The notes below the pieces were generated by a model. The model did no database searches, was not told where the DNA came from, and saw nothing but the letters and a program-made list of their open reading frames with translations. Of a DNA stretch of 64,000 nt, positions 36,038 to 44,647 are shown in pieces. The translations under genes and the position numbers were made by a program. The stretch comes from Xenorhabdus bovienii SS-2004 (lineage in GTDB: Bacteria > Pseudomonadota > Gammaproteobacteria > Enterobacterales > Enterobacteriaceae). The stretch lies in NCBI RefSeq assembly GCF_000027225.1, contig NC_013892.1, positions 62,001 through 126,000 on the forward strand. The letters run 5' to 3'. Position 1 is the stretch's first letter. Each line of letters starts with the position of its first letter.

Positions 36038-37381
36038 ATGAATATTTCACCCTCTTTGGTCTCATTTCTTGATTCGATTCAGTCTCACAACCCACATCAA
36101 CCGGAATATTTGCAGGCAGTGCGGGAAGTGTTGACATCACTCTGGCCTTTTCTTCAACAAAATCCGCAATATCGTGAGCAAAGCCTATTGGAACGTCTGA
36201 TAGAACCGGAAAGAGTGATCCAGTTCCGTGTCTGCTGGGTCAATGATCAGGGTAAAGTACAGGTTAACCGTGCATGGCGGGTACAGTTCAATTCTGCCAT
36301 TGGGCCATTTAAGGGAGGGATGCGTTTTCACCCTTCTGTTAACCTTTCTATCCTGAAATTCCTTGGTTTTGAACAGACCTTGAAAAATGCGTTGACGACA
36401 CTGCCAATGGGCGGTGCAAAAGGGGGGTCTGATTTCGATCCCAAAGGTAAAAGCCACGGGGAAGTAATGCGTTTCTGTCAGGCATTGATGACAGAGCTTT
36501 ATCGCCATCTGGGGCCAGATACCGATGTTCCTGCCGGAGATATTGGCGTGGGAGGCCGGGAAGTGGCCTTTATGGCAGGTATGATGAAAAAACTGTCCAA
36601 CAATACGGCATGTGTTTTTACCGGTAAAGAACTCTCTTTTGGTGGCAGCCTGATCCGTCCTGAAGCCACGGGCTACGGTCTGGTTTATTTCACCCATGAG
36701 ATGCTCAAACGCCACGGTATGGGGCTGGAAGGGATGCGGGTATCGGTCTCTGGCGCGGGAAATGTTGCCCAATATACCATTGAAAAATGCATAGAGCTGG
36801 GGGCGAAAGTTGTCACCGTATCGGATTCAGGCGGCACTGTGCTGGATGAAGAAGGCTTCACTCCGGAGAAACTGGCTCATCTCGAAGAGATTAAAAATCA
36901 ACGTTACGGCCGTGTGGAAGAGTATGCCAAAGAGCACGGATTGACCTTCCTTAAAGGCCAGGATCCGTGGTCAATACCTGTCGATATCGCATTGCCTTGC
37001 GCTACCCAGAATGAACTGGATCTGGATGCGGCGAAGACGCTGATCAAAAACGGCGTGAAAGTCGTCGCGGAAGGGGCGAACATGCCTGCGACCATTTCTG
37101 CCACAGACGCTTTCCTTGAAGCTGGCGTCTTGTTTGCACCGGGTAAAGCAGCCAATGCGGGAGGTGTTGCAACGTCCGGTCTTGAAATGGCTCAGAACGC
37201 AGCTCGTCTGAGTTGGAAAGCAGAGAAAGTTGATGTGCGCTTACACCACATTATGCTCGATATCCACCATGCCTGCGTGGAATATGGCGGGGAAGGCAAG
37301 CAGACCAACTACGTACAGGGCGCGAATATCGCTGGTTTTGTCAAAGTGGCTGATGCGATGCTGTCGCAGGGGATTTTGTAA
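36038..37381 (+). CDS. gdhA: NADP-specific glutamate dehydrogenase
   Basis: Reductive amination of 2-oxoglutarate to glutamate. 447 residues, the same as E. coli GdhA. Landmarks: VQFNSAIGPFKGGMRFHPSV, the catalytic lysine in LPMGGAKGGSDFDPKGKS, DVPAGDIGVGGREVAFM, and the Rossmann VSVSGAGNVAQYTIEK. This is a non-E. coli location for gdhA, between uspA and rsmJ. Convergent with rsmJ across a shared terminator. Confidence 0.96.
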   Translation: MNISPSLVSFLDSIQSHNPHQPEYLQAVREVLTSLWPFLQQNPQYREQSLLERLIEPERVIQFRVCWVNDQGKVQVNRAWRVQFNSAIGPFKGGMRFHPSVNLSILKFLGFEQTLKNALTTLPMGGAKGGSDFDPKGKSHGEVMRFCQALMTELYRHLGPDTDVPAGDIGVGGREVAFMAGMMKKLSNNTACVFTGKELSFGGSLIRPEATGYGLVYFTHEMLKRHGMGLEGMRVSVSGAGNVAQYTIEKCIELGAKVVTVSDSGGTVLDEEGFTPEKLAHLEEIKNQRYGRVEEYAKEHGLTFLKGQDPWSIPVDIALPCATQNELDLDAAKTLIKNGVKVVAEGANMPATISATDAFLEAGVLFAPGKAANAGGVATSGLEMAQNAARLSWKAEKVDVRLHHIMLDIHHACVEYGGEGKQTNYVQGANIAGFVKVADAMLSQGIL

Positions 37382-37417
37382 TTCTCGTGTAATCAAATCA
37401 ATGGTGTTTTGGCGGAT

Positions 37418-37447
37418 AAGCCCCATGTACAAACACGGGGCTTGTTT
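37418..37447. terminator. Bidirectional terminator between gdhA and rsmJ
   Basis: AAGCCCC/GGGGCTT stem followed by TGTTTT on the plus strand, between convergent stops. Confidence 0.75.
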
Positions 37448-37468
37448 TCTTAATCGCAGCCGTATCGA

Positions 37469-38212
37469 TTAACAAGGATAAATATCGAAACGATGATTTT
37501 TAGTCGTAATCGCTGCGGAAGCCTTAGCCCCTGCCAGCGGTTCCGCATAATCAGGCCGTTTTACCACAACCCGCCGTTTTGCCAGCGCACGGGCAGGCTC
37601 CAGCAAACCATCTGCGTCTTCATCGGCGCCCACTAATGATTGGAAAACGCGCATCTCTTTTTTGACCAGCGCGCTTTTTTGCCGATGGGGATACATGGGA
37701 TCGAGATAAACGACATCAGGTGGCGGTGTAATATCCGTCAAGGCCGTAATACTTGAGGTGTGGATCAGCGTCATACGTTCTTTCAGCCAGCTACCAATCT
37801 CTTCATTCTGATAGCCGCGCTGTAAGCCGTCATCCAGCAGTGCTGCTACCACCGGATGGCGTTCCAGCATTCTGACCTGACAACCGATGGACGCCAGTAC
37901 AAAGGCATCGCGCCCTAACCCAGCGGTGGCATCGACAACTGTGGGCAGATAACCTTTCTTGATGCCGACAGCCTTGGCGACGGCCTCACCACGGCCACCC
38001 CCAAAACGGCGGCGATGTGCCATCGTGCCGGCAACAAAATCGACATAAATACCGCCCAGCTTTGGCTCATCGAGTTTGCGCAGTTCCAGCCGTTCAGGTG
38101 TCAAGACCAGCGCCATGACGGAATCTTCATCGTGAACCAGATTCCAGCGTTCAGCCAATTGAGATAAGGCGCTGCTATCAGCGCCTTGTTCACAGATTAA
38201 ACAAATCTTCAC
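37469..38212 (-). CDS. rsmJ: 16S rRNA (guanine1516-N2)-methyltransferase RsmJ
   Basis: SAM-dependent rRNA methyltransferase. 247 residues against 250 in E. coli. Visible: [20 protein letters not shown], the SAM loop [17 protein letters not shown], and the catalytic-type [18 protein letters not shown]. 6 bp after prlC on the same strand, so co-transcribed. Confidence 0.95.
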   Translation of the reverse strand: MKICLICEQGADSSALSQLAERWNLVHDEDSVMALVLTPERLELRKLDEPKLGGIYVDFVAGTMAHRRRFGGGRGEAVAKAVGIKKGYLPTVVDATAGLGRDAFVLASIGCQVRMLERHPVVAALLDDGLQRGYQNEEIGSWLKERMTLIHTSSITALTDITPPPDVVYLDPMYPHRQKSALVKKEMRVFQSLVGADEDADGLLEPARALAKRRVVVKRPDYAEPLAGAKASAAITTKNHRFDIYPC

Positions 38213-38218
38213 AGGTTA

Positions 38219-40261
38219 TTATCCACTGATGCCAGAGCTTTTCAGCATTGCATCCAGTTTCGGCTCGCGACCACGGAAGCGTACAAACAGCGTCATTGGG
38301 TCTTCTGAACCGCCACGGGTCAGGATATTATCGAGGAAAGACTGCCCGGTTGTGCGATTGAAAATTCCCTCTTCGGCAAAGCGGGAATAAGCGTCCGCAG
38401 CCAGAACATCGGCCCACATATAGCTATAATAACCCGCCGCATAGCCACCGTTAAAAATATGGCTGAAGGTGTTGGGGAAACGTCCCCATTCCGGTGATGG
38501 CACAACCGCGACCTGTTTTTTCACTGACTGCAAGGTTGGCAGGATTTGCGCCCCTTTTGCCGGGTCATATTCAACGTGCAGGCGGAAATCAAACAGACCG
38601 AATTCCAACTGGCGTAGGATTGCCATCGCTGCCTGATAATTTTTGGCGGCCAGCATATTATCCAACATCTCTTTCGGTAGAGGTTCTTTCGTCTCATAGT
38701 GGCCGGAGATAAACGCCAGTGCTTCTGGCTCCCAGCACCAGTTCTCCATAAACTGGCTTGGCATTTCAACGGCATCCCACGGTACACCGTTGATACCCGC
38801 AACATCTAACGTTTCAACCTGAGTCAGCATATGGTGCAGGCCATGACCAAATTCATGGAACAGCGTTGTTACTTCATTGTGAGTAAACAGGGCAGGCTGA
38901 TCGCCAACCGGCTTATTGAAGTTACAGGTCAGATAAGCGACAGGCGTCTGTAATTCGCCGGAAGTATGACGCATTCTGCCGACATAACTGTTCATCCATG
39001 CGCCGCCCCGCTTATGCTCACGGGCATAGAGATCCAGATAGAAACTACCGAGCAATGTCTGTTTTTCATCATACAGTTCAAAGAAACGAACATCAGGATG
39101 CCATGTTTCTACATCGCGGCGCTCTTTAGCGGTAATCGCATAAATGCGGCGTATAACTTCAAACAGACCTTCAATGACACGCTGTTCAGGGAAATAAGGG
39201 CGAAGTTGCTCATCGCTGATAGAGAAATCATGTTGTTTCTGCTTTTCACTATAATAGGCCAGATCCCACGCTTCCAGCTCATCGACCCAATAGTGTGATT
39301 CGGCAAAATCGGTGAGTTCTTCCAGCTCTCTTTTACCTTGAGCATGAGCACGGTTGGCCAGATCGTTCAGGAAATCGAGTACTTGCTTAGGTGTTTTAGC
39401 CATTTTGGTGGCTAGAGAGTTCTCAGCATAGTTTTTGAAACCCAGCAATAGTGCGAGCTCATGACGCAGTGCGAGAATTTCCGTCATGACGGCACTGTTA
39501 TCCCACTGACCGGCATTTGGTCCTTGCTCAGAAGCGCGGGTCGTATAGGCGTAATACATTTCCTGACGCAGTTCACTGTCATCGGCATAGGTCATGACCG
39601 GCAAATAGCTTGGCCCATTCAGTGTCAGCAACCAGCCCTCTAACCCTTTGGCTTCGGCTGCGGCCTTGGCGGCGGCTTTGGCACTGTCAGGCATACCCTC
39701 CAGATCGCACTCATCCGTGATCAGCTTGGTCCATCCCATCGTGGCATCCAGCAAATTATTGCCGAACTGGGAGCCAAGCTCAGATAAACGGGCGGAGATC
39801 TCACCGTAGCGTTTCTGTTTTTCCTTCGGCAGACCAATGCCAGACAACTCAAAATCACGCAGCGTATTTTCGATAGCTTTACGCTGTGGCTGAGATAGTG
39901 CTTTAAAGGCTTCGCTCTCTTTCAGAGCCTTATAAGCCTGATATAACCCTTCGTGCTGCCCCATCCAAGTTTCGAACTCAGAAATCAGAGGCAGGCTTTG
40001 TTCATAGGCTTCGCGAAGTTCTGGGCTATTTTTGACCGCATTGAGATGTTCGACAGGAGACCACACGCGGGAAAGATGATCTTTCGCTTCAGAAATTGGC
40101 TGGCACAGATTATCCCAAGTAAATGTGACATTTCCGGCCAGAACTTTCTCAATCACTTGACGGTAGTTGGCTAACGTCTCTTTCACGGCTGGCACGACAT
40201 GTTTTGGTTCAATGGCAGCGAATTTGGGCAATACAGAAGGAGTCAGTAACGGGTTAGTCAT
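38219..40261 (-). CDS. prlC: Oligopeptidase A (M3 metalloprotease)
   Basis: Cytoplasmic zinc oligopeptidase degrading signal peptides and other short peptides. The ATG at 40261 (MTNPLLTPSVLPKF) matches the family start and gives 680 residues, as in E. coli; the frame is open 31 codons further upstream but that part is unrelated. Zinc site HEFGHGLHHML near residue 470 and the distal glutamate region ENWCWEPEAL are visible; the C-terminus has GGYAAGYYSYMWADVLAADA. Forms an operon with rsmJ. Confidence 0.96.
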   Translation of the reverse strand: MTNPLLTPSVLPKFAAIEPKHVVPAVKETLANYRQVIEKVLAGNVTFTWDNLCQPISEAKDHLSRVWSPVEHLNAVKNSPELREAYEQSLPLISEFETWMGQHEGLYQAYKALKESEAFKALSQPQRKAIENTLRDFELSGIGLPKEKQKRYGEISARLSELGSQFGNNLLDATMGWTKLITDECDLEGMPDSAKAAAKAAAEAKGLEGWLLTLNGPSYLPVMTYADDSELRQEMYYAYTTRASEQGPNAGQWDNSAVMTEILALRHELALLLGFKNYAENSLATKMAKTPKQVLDFLNDLANRAHAQGKRELEELTDFAESHYWVDELEAWDLAYYSEKQKQHDFSISDEQLRPYFPEQRVIEGLFEVIRRIYAITAKERRDVETWHPDVRFFELYDEKQTLLGSFYLDLYAREHKRGGAWMNSYVGRMRHTSGELQTPVAYLTCNFNKPVGDQPALFTHNEVTTLFHEFGHGLHHMLTQVETLDVAGINGVPWDAVEMPSQFMENWCWEPEALAFISGHYETKEPLPKEMLDNMLAAKNYQAAMAILRQLEFGLFDFRLHVEYDPAKGAQILPTLQSVKKQVAVVPSPEWGRFPNTFSHIFNGGYAAGYYSYMWADVLAADAYSRFAEEGIFNRTTGQSFLDNILTRGGSEDPMTLFVRFRGREPKLDAMLKSSGISG

Positions 40262-40448
40262 AGTGAGCGCCTTAGTTGTATGTTTGGGTATATAAACCGC
40301 TATATCCCAATGGGTTGTTGTCGATAAGATGGGGATAAGATACAGCGAGTTCAATGCTGATGCCGCACTTTTATGCGGATAATCGGGGTCTTTTTATATC
40401 AGATATCTGTGAGATGACGAATGAGTTTAGATGTTTCGTGGGGCGGGC

Positions 40449-40454
40449 TATAAT
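40449..40454 (+). promoter_or_regulatory. Minus-10 box of the selC promoter
   Basis: TATAAT followed by a CCC discriminator, about 24 bp before the tRNA 5' end. A weak TTTAGA lies 17 bp upstream as possible -35. Confidence 0.6.
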
Positions 40455-40477
40455 CCCTGCTCTTCATTATTTTTTAT

Positions 40478-40550
40478 GGAAGATCATCGCCCCCGGTGGG
40501 GCGGCTGGGCTTCAAATCCAGACGGGTTCGCCAGCGGCTCCCGGCAGGTT
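40478..40550 (+). pseudogene. selC: 3'-truncated selenocysteine tRNA (selC)
   Basis: The first 73 nt follow E. coli tRNA-Sec: 5' acceptor strand GGAAGATC, the long D stem, anticodon arm GGCTTCAAATCC with UCA anticodon (40512-40514), and the long variable arm to CAGGTT. After this the sequence leaves the tRNA: the T-loop has lost a base, and the 3' acceptor strand GATCTTCC and CCA are not found in the next 250 bp. The product could not fold a T arm or acceptor stem, so UGA decoding as Sec from this locus should be lost. selC is a classic integration hot spot, and the adjacent DNA is accessory. Confidence 0.8.
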
Positions 40551-40776
40551 GACTACGTTCATTTGCTGCTGTTCAGTAATTTGAAATCTATTGGATAATC
40601 ATTTCTTATAAGAAAGGACTGTCCAATTAATGGCAAGAGCCAATGTTGCGGCAATAACCTCTAATACGTTATTAATATGGACAATGTTGGGATACTCCGT
40701 TTTTGTAATAATATCGCGTTATATAATTTATATTTTATTGTCGTTGGCTTAATTGGATAAGGGGCAGGATGAGTTT
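40551..40776. other. Region downstream of truncated selC
   Basis: AT-rich. Contains a plus-strand 40-codon frame (40630-40752, MARANVAAITSNTLLIWTML, hydrophobic) with a weak AAGGA ribosome site. Could be a small membrane peptide; low confidence. Confidence 0.3.
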
Positions 40777-40837
40777 ATATCCTCCGTCTTCCAAGTTGCT
40801 GCTTTGCTGGCTGTAACCTGAAAGACGAAGAGGATAA
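40777..40837. repeat. Palindromic intergenic repeat
   Basis: Inverted repeat with outer arms TTATATCCTCCGTCTTCCA and TGAAAGACGAAGAGGATAACT around TTGCTGCTTTGCTGGCTG. It resembles the short palindromic repeats I recall from Xenorhabdus and Photorhabdus intergenic DNA. It may also serve as terminator for the minus-strand gene that stops at its edge. Confidence 0.55.
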
Positions 40838-41164
40838 CTATATCGGCTTCTGGATTGAGTTATAAATTGCATCAAGCTGGTTAATACGCTGGTGATAACG
40901 TTGTAGCAGGCATGTCTTATCGCCTTTGCATTTCTGGCGTTGTTTCAGCCAAGCCTGTTGGCTGTCATACATTTCACCCGACATGCCCATAGCAAATAAC
41001 CCTCGTAGGAAATGATATTTGACGCTCATTTCTATATCCAGATCATTAAGCCGGTGATCAGTACAGATTGCTTTTTCATCTGGTACCTTGGCTTTTGCAC
41101 AGTCAAAACTGGCAGCCAAACTAAGAGGAGACAGAATAAGCAGCATAAATAATGTATATCTCAT
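40838..41164 (-). CDS. Small secreted DUF1311/LprI-like protein
   Basis: 108 residues. A signal peptide (about 1-17, MRYTLFMLLILSPLSLAAS) precedes a Cys-containing module FDCAKAKVPDEKAICTDHRL, YDSQQAWLKQRQKCKGDKTC, typical of the DUF1311/LprI (lysozyme-inhibitor-related) family with two predicted disulfides. Periplasmic. It starts immediately after the DUF930-like gene stop, so the two form an operon; role unknown. Confidence 0.75.
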   Translation of the reverse strand: MRYTLFMLLILSPLSLAASFDCAKAKVPDEKAICTDHRLNDLDIEMSVKYHFLRGLFAMGMSGEMYDSQQAWLKQRQKCKGDKTCLLQRYHQRINQLDAIYNSIQKPI

Positions 41165-41644
41165 CTACTCCCCTTTTTTAGGAAGGATCACCGGCTCTGG
41201 CCCGGTCTGTAATTGTGGTGGTAATGCTTTTAACAATTTGAATGACCGCGCTTCGCCGGTTTTGGGATCTAACTCACAGGAGAATCTGATATTTTTCCAG
41301 CCAAATCCTTGGCGATACATCCCTGTACCTATGAGGTGGGAATCAACCAATCTGATACTGTTTGGCGATTCATCACCGAGAAACACTTTGTCAGCCTCTT
41401 TGTGCTCTTGTTGAATAACAGAGAGTGCTAAAGGCCTGCAAATAAACTCGGCTACTTTTTTAGTATCTGACCAGCTTTCTACCTCTTTGACCGCTGATTT
41501 ATCTGTCATTTGTTTATCTATTTGCTGTTGCAGGTATTTTTGTTGGCTTGTAGACAATTGGGACGATGACGATTGTGCTTGTACGAATACGGAAAAGAGA
41601 AAAAAGCTGGCACCAAAATAATTCAAACATTTTAAGTAAGACAT
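41165..41644 (-). CDS. Small secreted DUF930-like protein, 5' region split by IS630
   Basis: 159 residues with a signal peptide (about 1-23), a Q/S-rich linker and a C-terminal domain VAEFICRPLALSVIQQEH, GTGMYRQGFGWKNIRFSCELD. This resembles DUF930 with its two cysteines. IS630 copy 3 inserted at the TA overlapping the ATG; the start codon is regenerated by the TA duplication, but the native GGGAG ribosome site now lies 1.1 kb away beyond the IS. The transposase stop is only 11 nt upstream of the ATG, so expression may rely on reinitiation. Family assignment moderate. Confidence 0.6.
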   Translation of the reverse strand: MSYLKCLNYFGASFFLFSVFVQAQSSSSQLSTSQQKYLQQQIDKQMTDKSAVKEVESWSDTKKVAEFICRPLALSVIQQEHKEADKVFLGDESPNSIRLVDSHLIGTGMYRQGFGWKNIRFSCELDPKTGEARSFKLLKALPPQLQTGPEPVILPKKGE

Positions 41645-41645
41645 A

Positions 41646-42748
41646 TACGCAATTAACTTGAAGATGCGGGTTTTAAAATCTGGAAGTTATCAGTCAACCG
41701 AGTGGTGAGTTCTTTCGCTTTTTCTGGCAATGTGACATGAAAAAAGTGGCGCAGCGTTTCACGGAATGTTTTGGTATCCGGAAAATAGACATTGTTTCGT
41801 ACCTGCTCATTCACATACTTCCATAATCGCTCAATCGGGTTGAGATTAGGGCTGTAAGGCGGCAGGTAGTGCAACTCAATATTCAAAACCTCGGCAAAAA
41901 ATTGGACGACTCCGGAACGGTGATAACCCGCACCATCCAGAATAATGTGGATTTTTTGCGAAAGTGGATAGGTTTCCCGGATTGAGCCGAAAAAAAGGAC
42001 GACATTTTTCGCGTTAATCGTCGGATATTCACGAACAATAGTCTCTTCAATCCGTTGTAAATTAAGGGCACCCATGATGTTGAGTCGAGTACGACTGCCT
42101 GTGGTTTCAACCACTTTGACGTGCTTCCGCCCGCTCTTCATCCAGCCATAACTTAATTTTGTGGACAGGGTCGGGTGAACCGCATCAATAAATAAAATAG
42201 GCGCATTCTGGCCACATTCTTCTTTCAGCGCGTTGTAGGTTTCAATAAACTGTTGCTGTTTATCCGCATCAAATTTATGCGGAGCACCCATTGGCTTCTT
42301 GTAGCTGAAACCTTGACGGTGAAGCCATTTCGTCATTCCTGCGACAGTGAAAGTCACCTGCCATCGTGCCCGAACATAGGCCACAATTTGTGCGGTAGTG
42401 TGCATCAAATTTGCCATCAGATACTCAACTAATTCTGTTGTTTGTTCGGCAGACAAACGGCTTTCAGAGCCCCCATTTTCAGGGGCGAGTTTTTCCTCAG
42501 AGAAGTAATCTTTCAGATGGCGGCTCACCGTACTTTCATGGATCCGCAAAGCCTGAGCAATCATCTGGGCAGTCCAGCCTTCTGAGGCCAAAAGCACGGC
42601 CTTGATGCGGTCACGTACTCGTCCATCGCGAGTCGTATCATGCATCAATTCGAGGGCGTCTTTTTGGGCATCTGTTAGATTAATTTTCATGGGCGCAATC
42701 ATGATCTGATACAAATGAAAAATCAAGCATCTTCAATGACGACGGGTA
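41646..42748 (-). mobile_element. IS630-family insertion sequence, copy 3
   Basis: Inverted 1103-bp copy of the element at 10771, flanked by TA at 41644-41645 and 42749-42750. It lies directly upstream of, and co-oriented with, the DUF930-like gene. Confidence 0.95.
41653..42702 (-). CDS. IS630-family transposase, copy 3
   Basis: Protein identical to the other two copies. Its stop codon lies 11 nt before the downstream gene start, giving a possible translationally coupled arrangement. Confidence 0.95.
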   Translation of the reverse strand: MIAPMKINLTDAQKDALELMHDTTRDGRVRDRIKAVLLASEGWTAQMIAQALRIHESTVSRHLKDYFSEEKLAPENGGSESRLSAEQTTELVEYLMANLMHTTAQIVAYVRARWQVTFTVAGMTKWLHRQGFSYKKPMGAPHKFDADKQQQFIETYNALKEECGQNAPILFIDAVHPTLSTKLSYGWMKSGRKHVKVVETTGSRTRLNIMGALNLQRIEETIVREYPTINAKNVVLFFGSIRETYPLSQKIHIILDGAGYHRSGVVQFFAEVLNIELHYLPPYSPNLNPIERLWKYVNEQVRNNVYFPDTKTFRETLRHFFHVTLPEKAKELTTRLTDNFQILKPASSS

Positions 42749-42783
42749 TAGCAGAGTCGCTCCCAGTTTGAGATAAAAAAAGT

Positions 42784-42810
42784 ATGGCACAGGTTTTGTC
42801 GCCGTGCCAT
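42784..42810 (-). terminator. Hairpin with minus-strand T run
   Basis: ATGGCAC/GTGCCAT stem; read on the minus strand it is followed by a run of seven T (42773-42781 as A). Could stop treC read-through before the DUF930-like gene. Confidence 0.55.
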
Positions 42811-42906
42811 TGTCTGGGTTTTTTCCAGAGAATTCTCGTGCGTGTAATTCATTAAATATGGGCAGAGCATTTTGGTCAATATTGCAATGAATAATGAGGT
42901 AAATGT

Positions 42907-42929
42907 ACCTCGTCCTATTCGGACGAGGT
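42907..42929. terminator. Hairpin after treC
   Basis: Perfect 9-bp ACCTCGTCC/GGACGAGGT stem with five-base loop, 36 bp after the treC stop. The T-rich tail is on the plus side, so direction is ambiguous. Confidence 0.5.
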
Positions 42930-42964
42930 TTTATTTTGAGTGGATTAATAAGGAATAAATAAAA

Positions 42965-44629
42965 TTATTTTTCAGCTATCAAGTATATTGATTCATAAGG
43001 TTTAATTGACATCTCTTTTTCTATTGAAGAAGGCGATGGATAATTACTTATTAATACCTGCCATTCTTTATCTGTGAGAGAAGGTTCTGGAGACCATAGC
43101 TGGTTTTCATCACTTAAATTCGCGATAACTAACATGACCTGATTCTGCCAGCGACGCAGATAACACCAAAGCGAAGGATGGTCGGGTAACAGATCCAGAT
43201 AATCACCGTAGGTCAGTATGGGTTGTTGTTTCCGCAATTTAATTAATTCGTGGTAGCAATAGAAGACAGAATCTTTATCCTGCAATGCAGCTTCGGCATT
43301 GAGCTCTGGATAATTATCGCAAGAGGCTATCCACGGTGTGCCAGAGGTAAAGCCGGCGTTGGCTGAACCATCCCACTGCATCGGCGTCCGGCTGTTATCA
43401 CGGGATTTCTGCGCCAGAATTGCCAGTATTTCCTCTGGTGCCATGCCTTGCTCAATGCGCTCCTGATACATATTCAGGCTTTCAATATCCCGATACTCTT
43501 CAATACGCTCAAAGTGAGGGTTCGTCATGCCCAGCTCTTCACCTTGATAGATATACGGCGTACCTTGCATACCGTGCAGCACCATTGCCAGCATTTTGGC
43601 TGACGTCCTGTGATGCTGGTGTTCATCCCCAAATCGGGAAACAATGCGGGGCTGATCATGATTGCACCAGAAAAGCGCGTTCCATGCTTTTTGATGCATA
43701 CCTTGCTGCCAGGTTGAGAAAATCTTTTTCAAGGCAATATAGTCAGGTTTGGCGAGAGTCCATTTTTCACCGTTAGGATAATCGACTTTCAAATGATGAA
43801 AATTAAACGTCATGGACAGCGCACTGCTATCCAAAGCGCTGTAACGGAGGCAGTGCTCAAGACCTGTGGAAGACATCTCACCTACGGTCATCAAGCCCTT
43901 GGGCTGGAACACATCACGGCTCATTTCTTGCAGAAATTCATGAATACGCGGGCCATCGGTATAGAAACGGCGGCCATCTCCGTGATCGTCACTCGGATAA
44001 TCCTGCTGTTTTGAGACGAGATTAACCACATCCAGCCGCAAGCCATCAACACCACGATCTGCCCAGAACTCACAGATTTTTTTCAGCTCGGCGCGGACGG
44101 GTTCATGTTCCCAGTTCAAATCAGCCTGTTTTATCGCAAACAGATGGAGGTAATATTGCTGGCTTTCAGCATGCCATTGCCACGCATTCCCGCCAAACTT
44201 GGATTTCCAGTTATTGGGCAGGGAATCGCTGGAGCCTTCGCGCCAGATATAAAACTGGCGCGAAGGGCTATTGATATCCTGTGCAGCCTGAAACCACGGA
44301 TGTTCGGTTGAAGTGTGGTTAAAGACCATATCCAAAATGATGCGGATACCACGGCGATGGGCATTTTCCACTAAATTGTCAAAGTCTTCCATTGAGCCAT
44401 AATCGGGATTAATGGCACAGTAATCGGCAACATCATAGCCATTATCAACTTGCGGAGACGGATAAAACGGCGTGATCCAGATAGCCTCAACACCGAGGTG
44501 CTGTAGATAATCCAGCCGTTGGGTGATCCCATTGATATCACCTGTACCGCTTCCGGTGCTGTCCTGAAAACTTTTTGGATAAATCTGGTAGATAACGCTA
44601 TCTAACCACCAAGGTTGCTGTTCAGTCAT
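42965..44629 (-). CDS. treC: Trehalose-6-phosphate hydrolase
   Basis: GH13 enzyme hydrolysing trehalose 6-phosphate to glucose and glucose 6-phosphate. 554 residues against 551 in E. coli. Motifs: WWLDSVIYQIYPKSFQD, DMVFNHTSTEHPWF, nucleophile in DGLRLDVVNLVS, acid/base in MTVGEMSS, and CNHDQPRIVSRFGD. 18 bp after treB in an operon. Confidence 0.95.
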   Translation of the reverse strand: MTEQQPWWLDSVIYQIYPKSFQDSTGSGTGDINGITQRLDYLQHLGVEAIWITPFYPSPQVDNGYDVADYCAINPDYGSMEDFDNLVENAHRRGIRIILDMVFNHTSTEHPWFQAAQDINSPSRQFYIWREGSSDSLPNNWKSKFGGNAWQWHAESQQYYLHLFAIKQADLNWEHEPVRAELKKICEFWADRGVDGLRLDVVNLVSKQQDYPSDDHGDGRRFYTDGPRIHEFLQEMSRDVFQPKGLMTVGEMSSTGLEHCLRYSALDSSALSMTFNFHHLKVDYPNGEKWTLAKPDYIALKKIFSTWQQGMHQKAWNALFWCNHDQPRIVSRFGDEHQHHRTSAKMLAMVLHGMQGTPYIYQGEELGMTNPHFERIEEYRDIESLNMYQERIEQGMAPEEILAILAQKSRDNSRTPMQWDGSANAGFTSGTPWIASCDNYPELNAEAALQDKDSVFYCYHELIKLRKQQPILTYGDYLDLLPDHPSLWCYLRRWQNQVMLVIANLSDENQLWSPEPSLTDKEWQVLISNYPSPSSIEKEMSIKPYESIYLIAEK

Positions 44630-44647
44630 AAAGATATCTCTAAGGAA

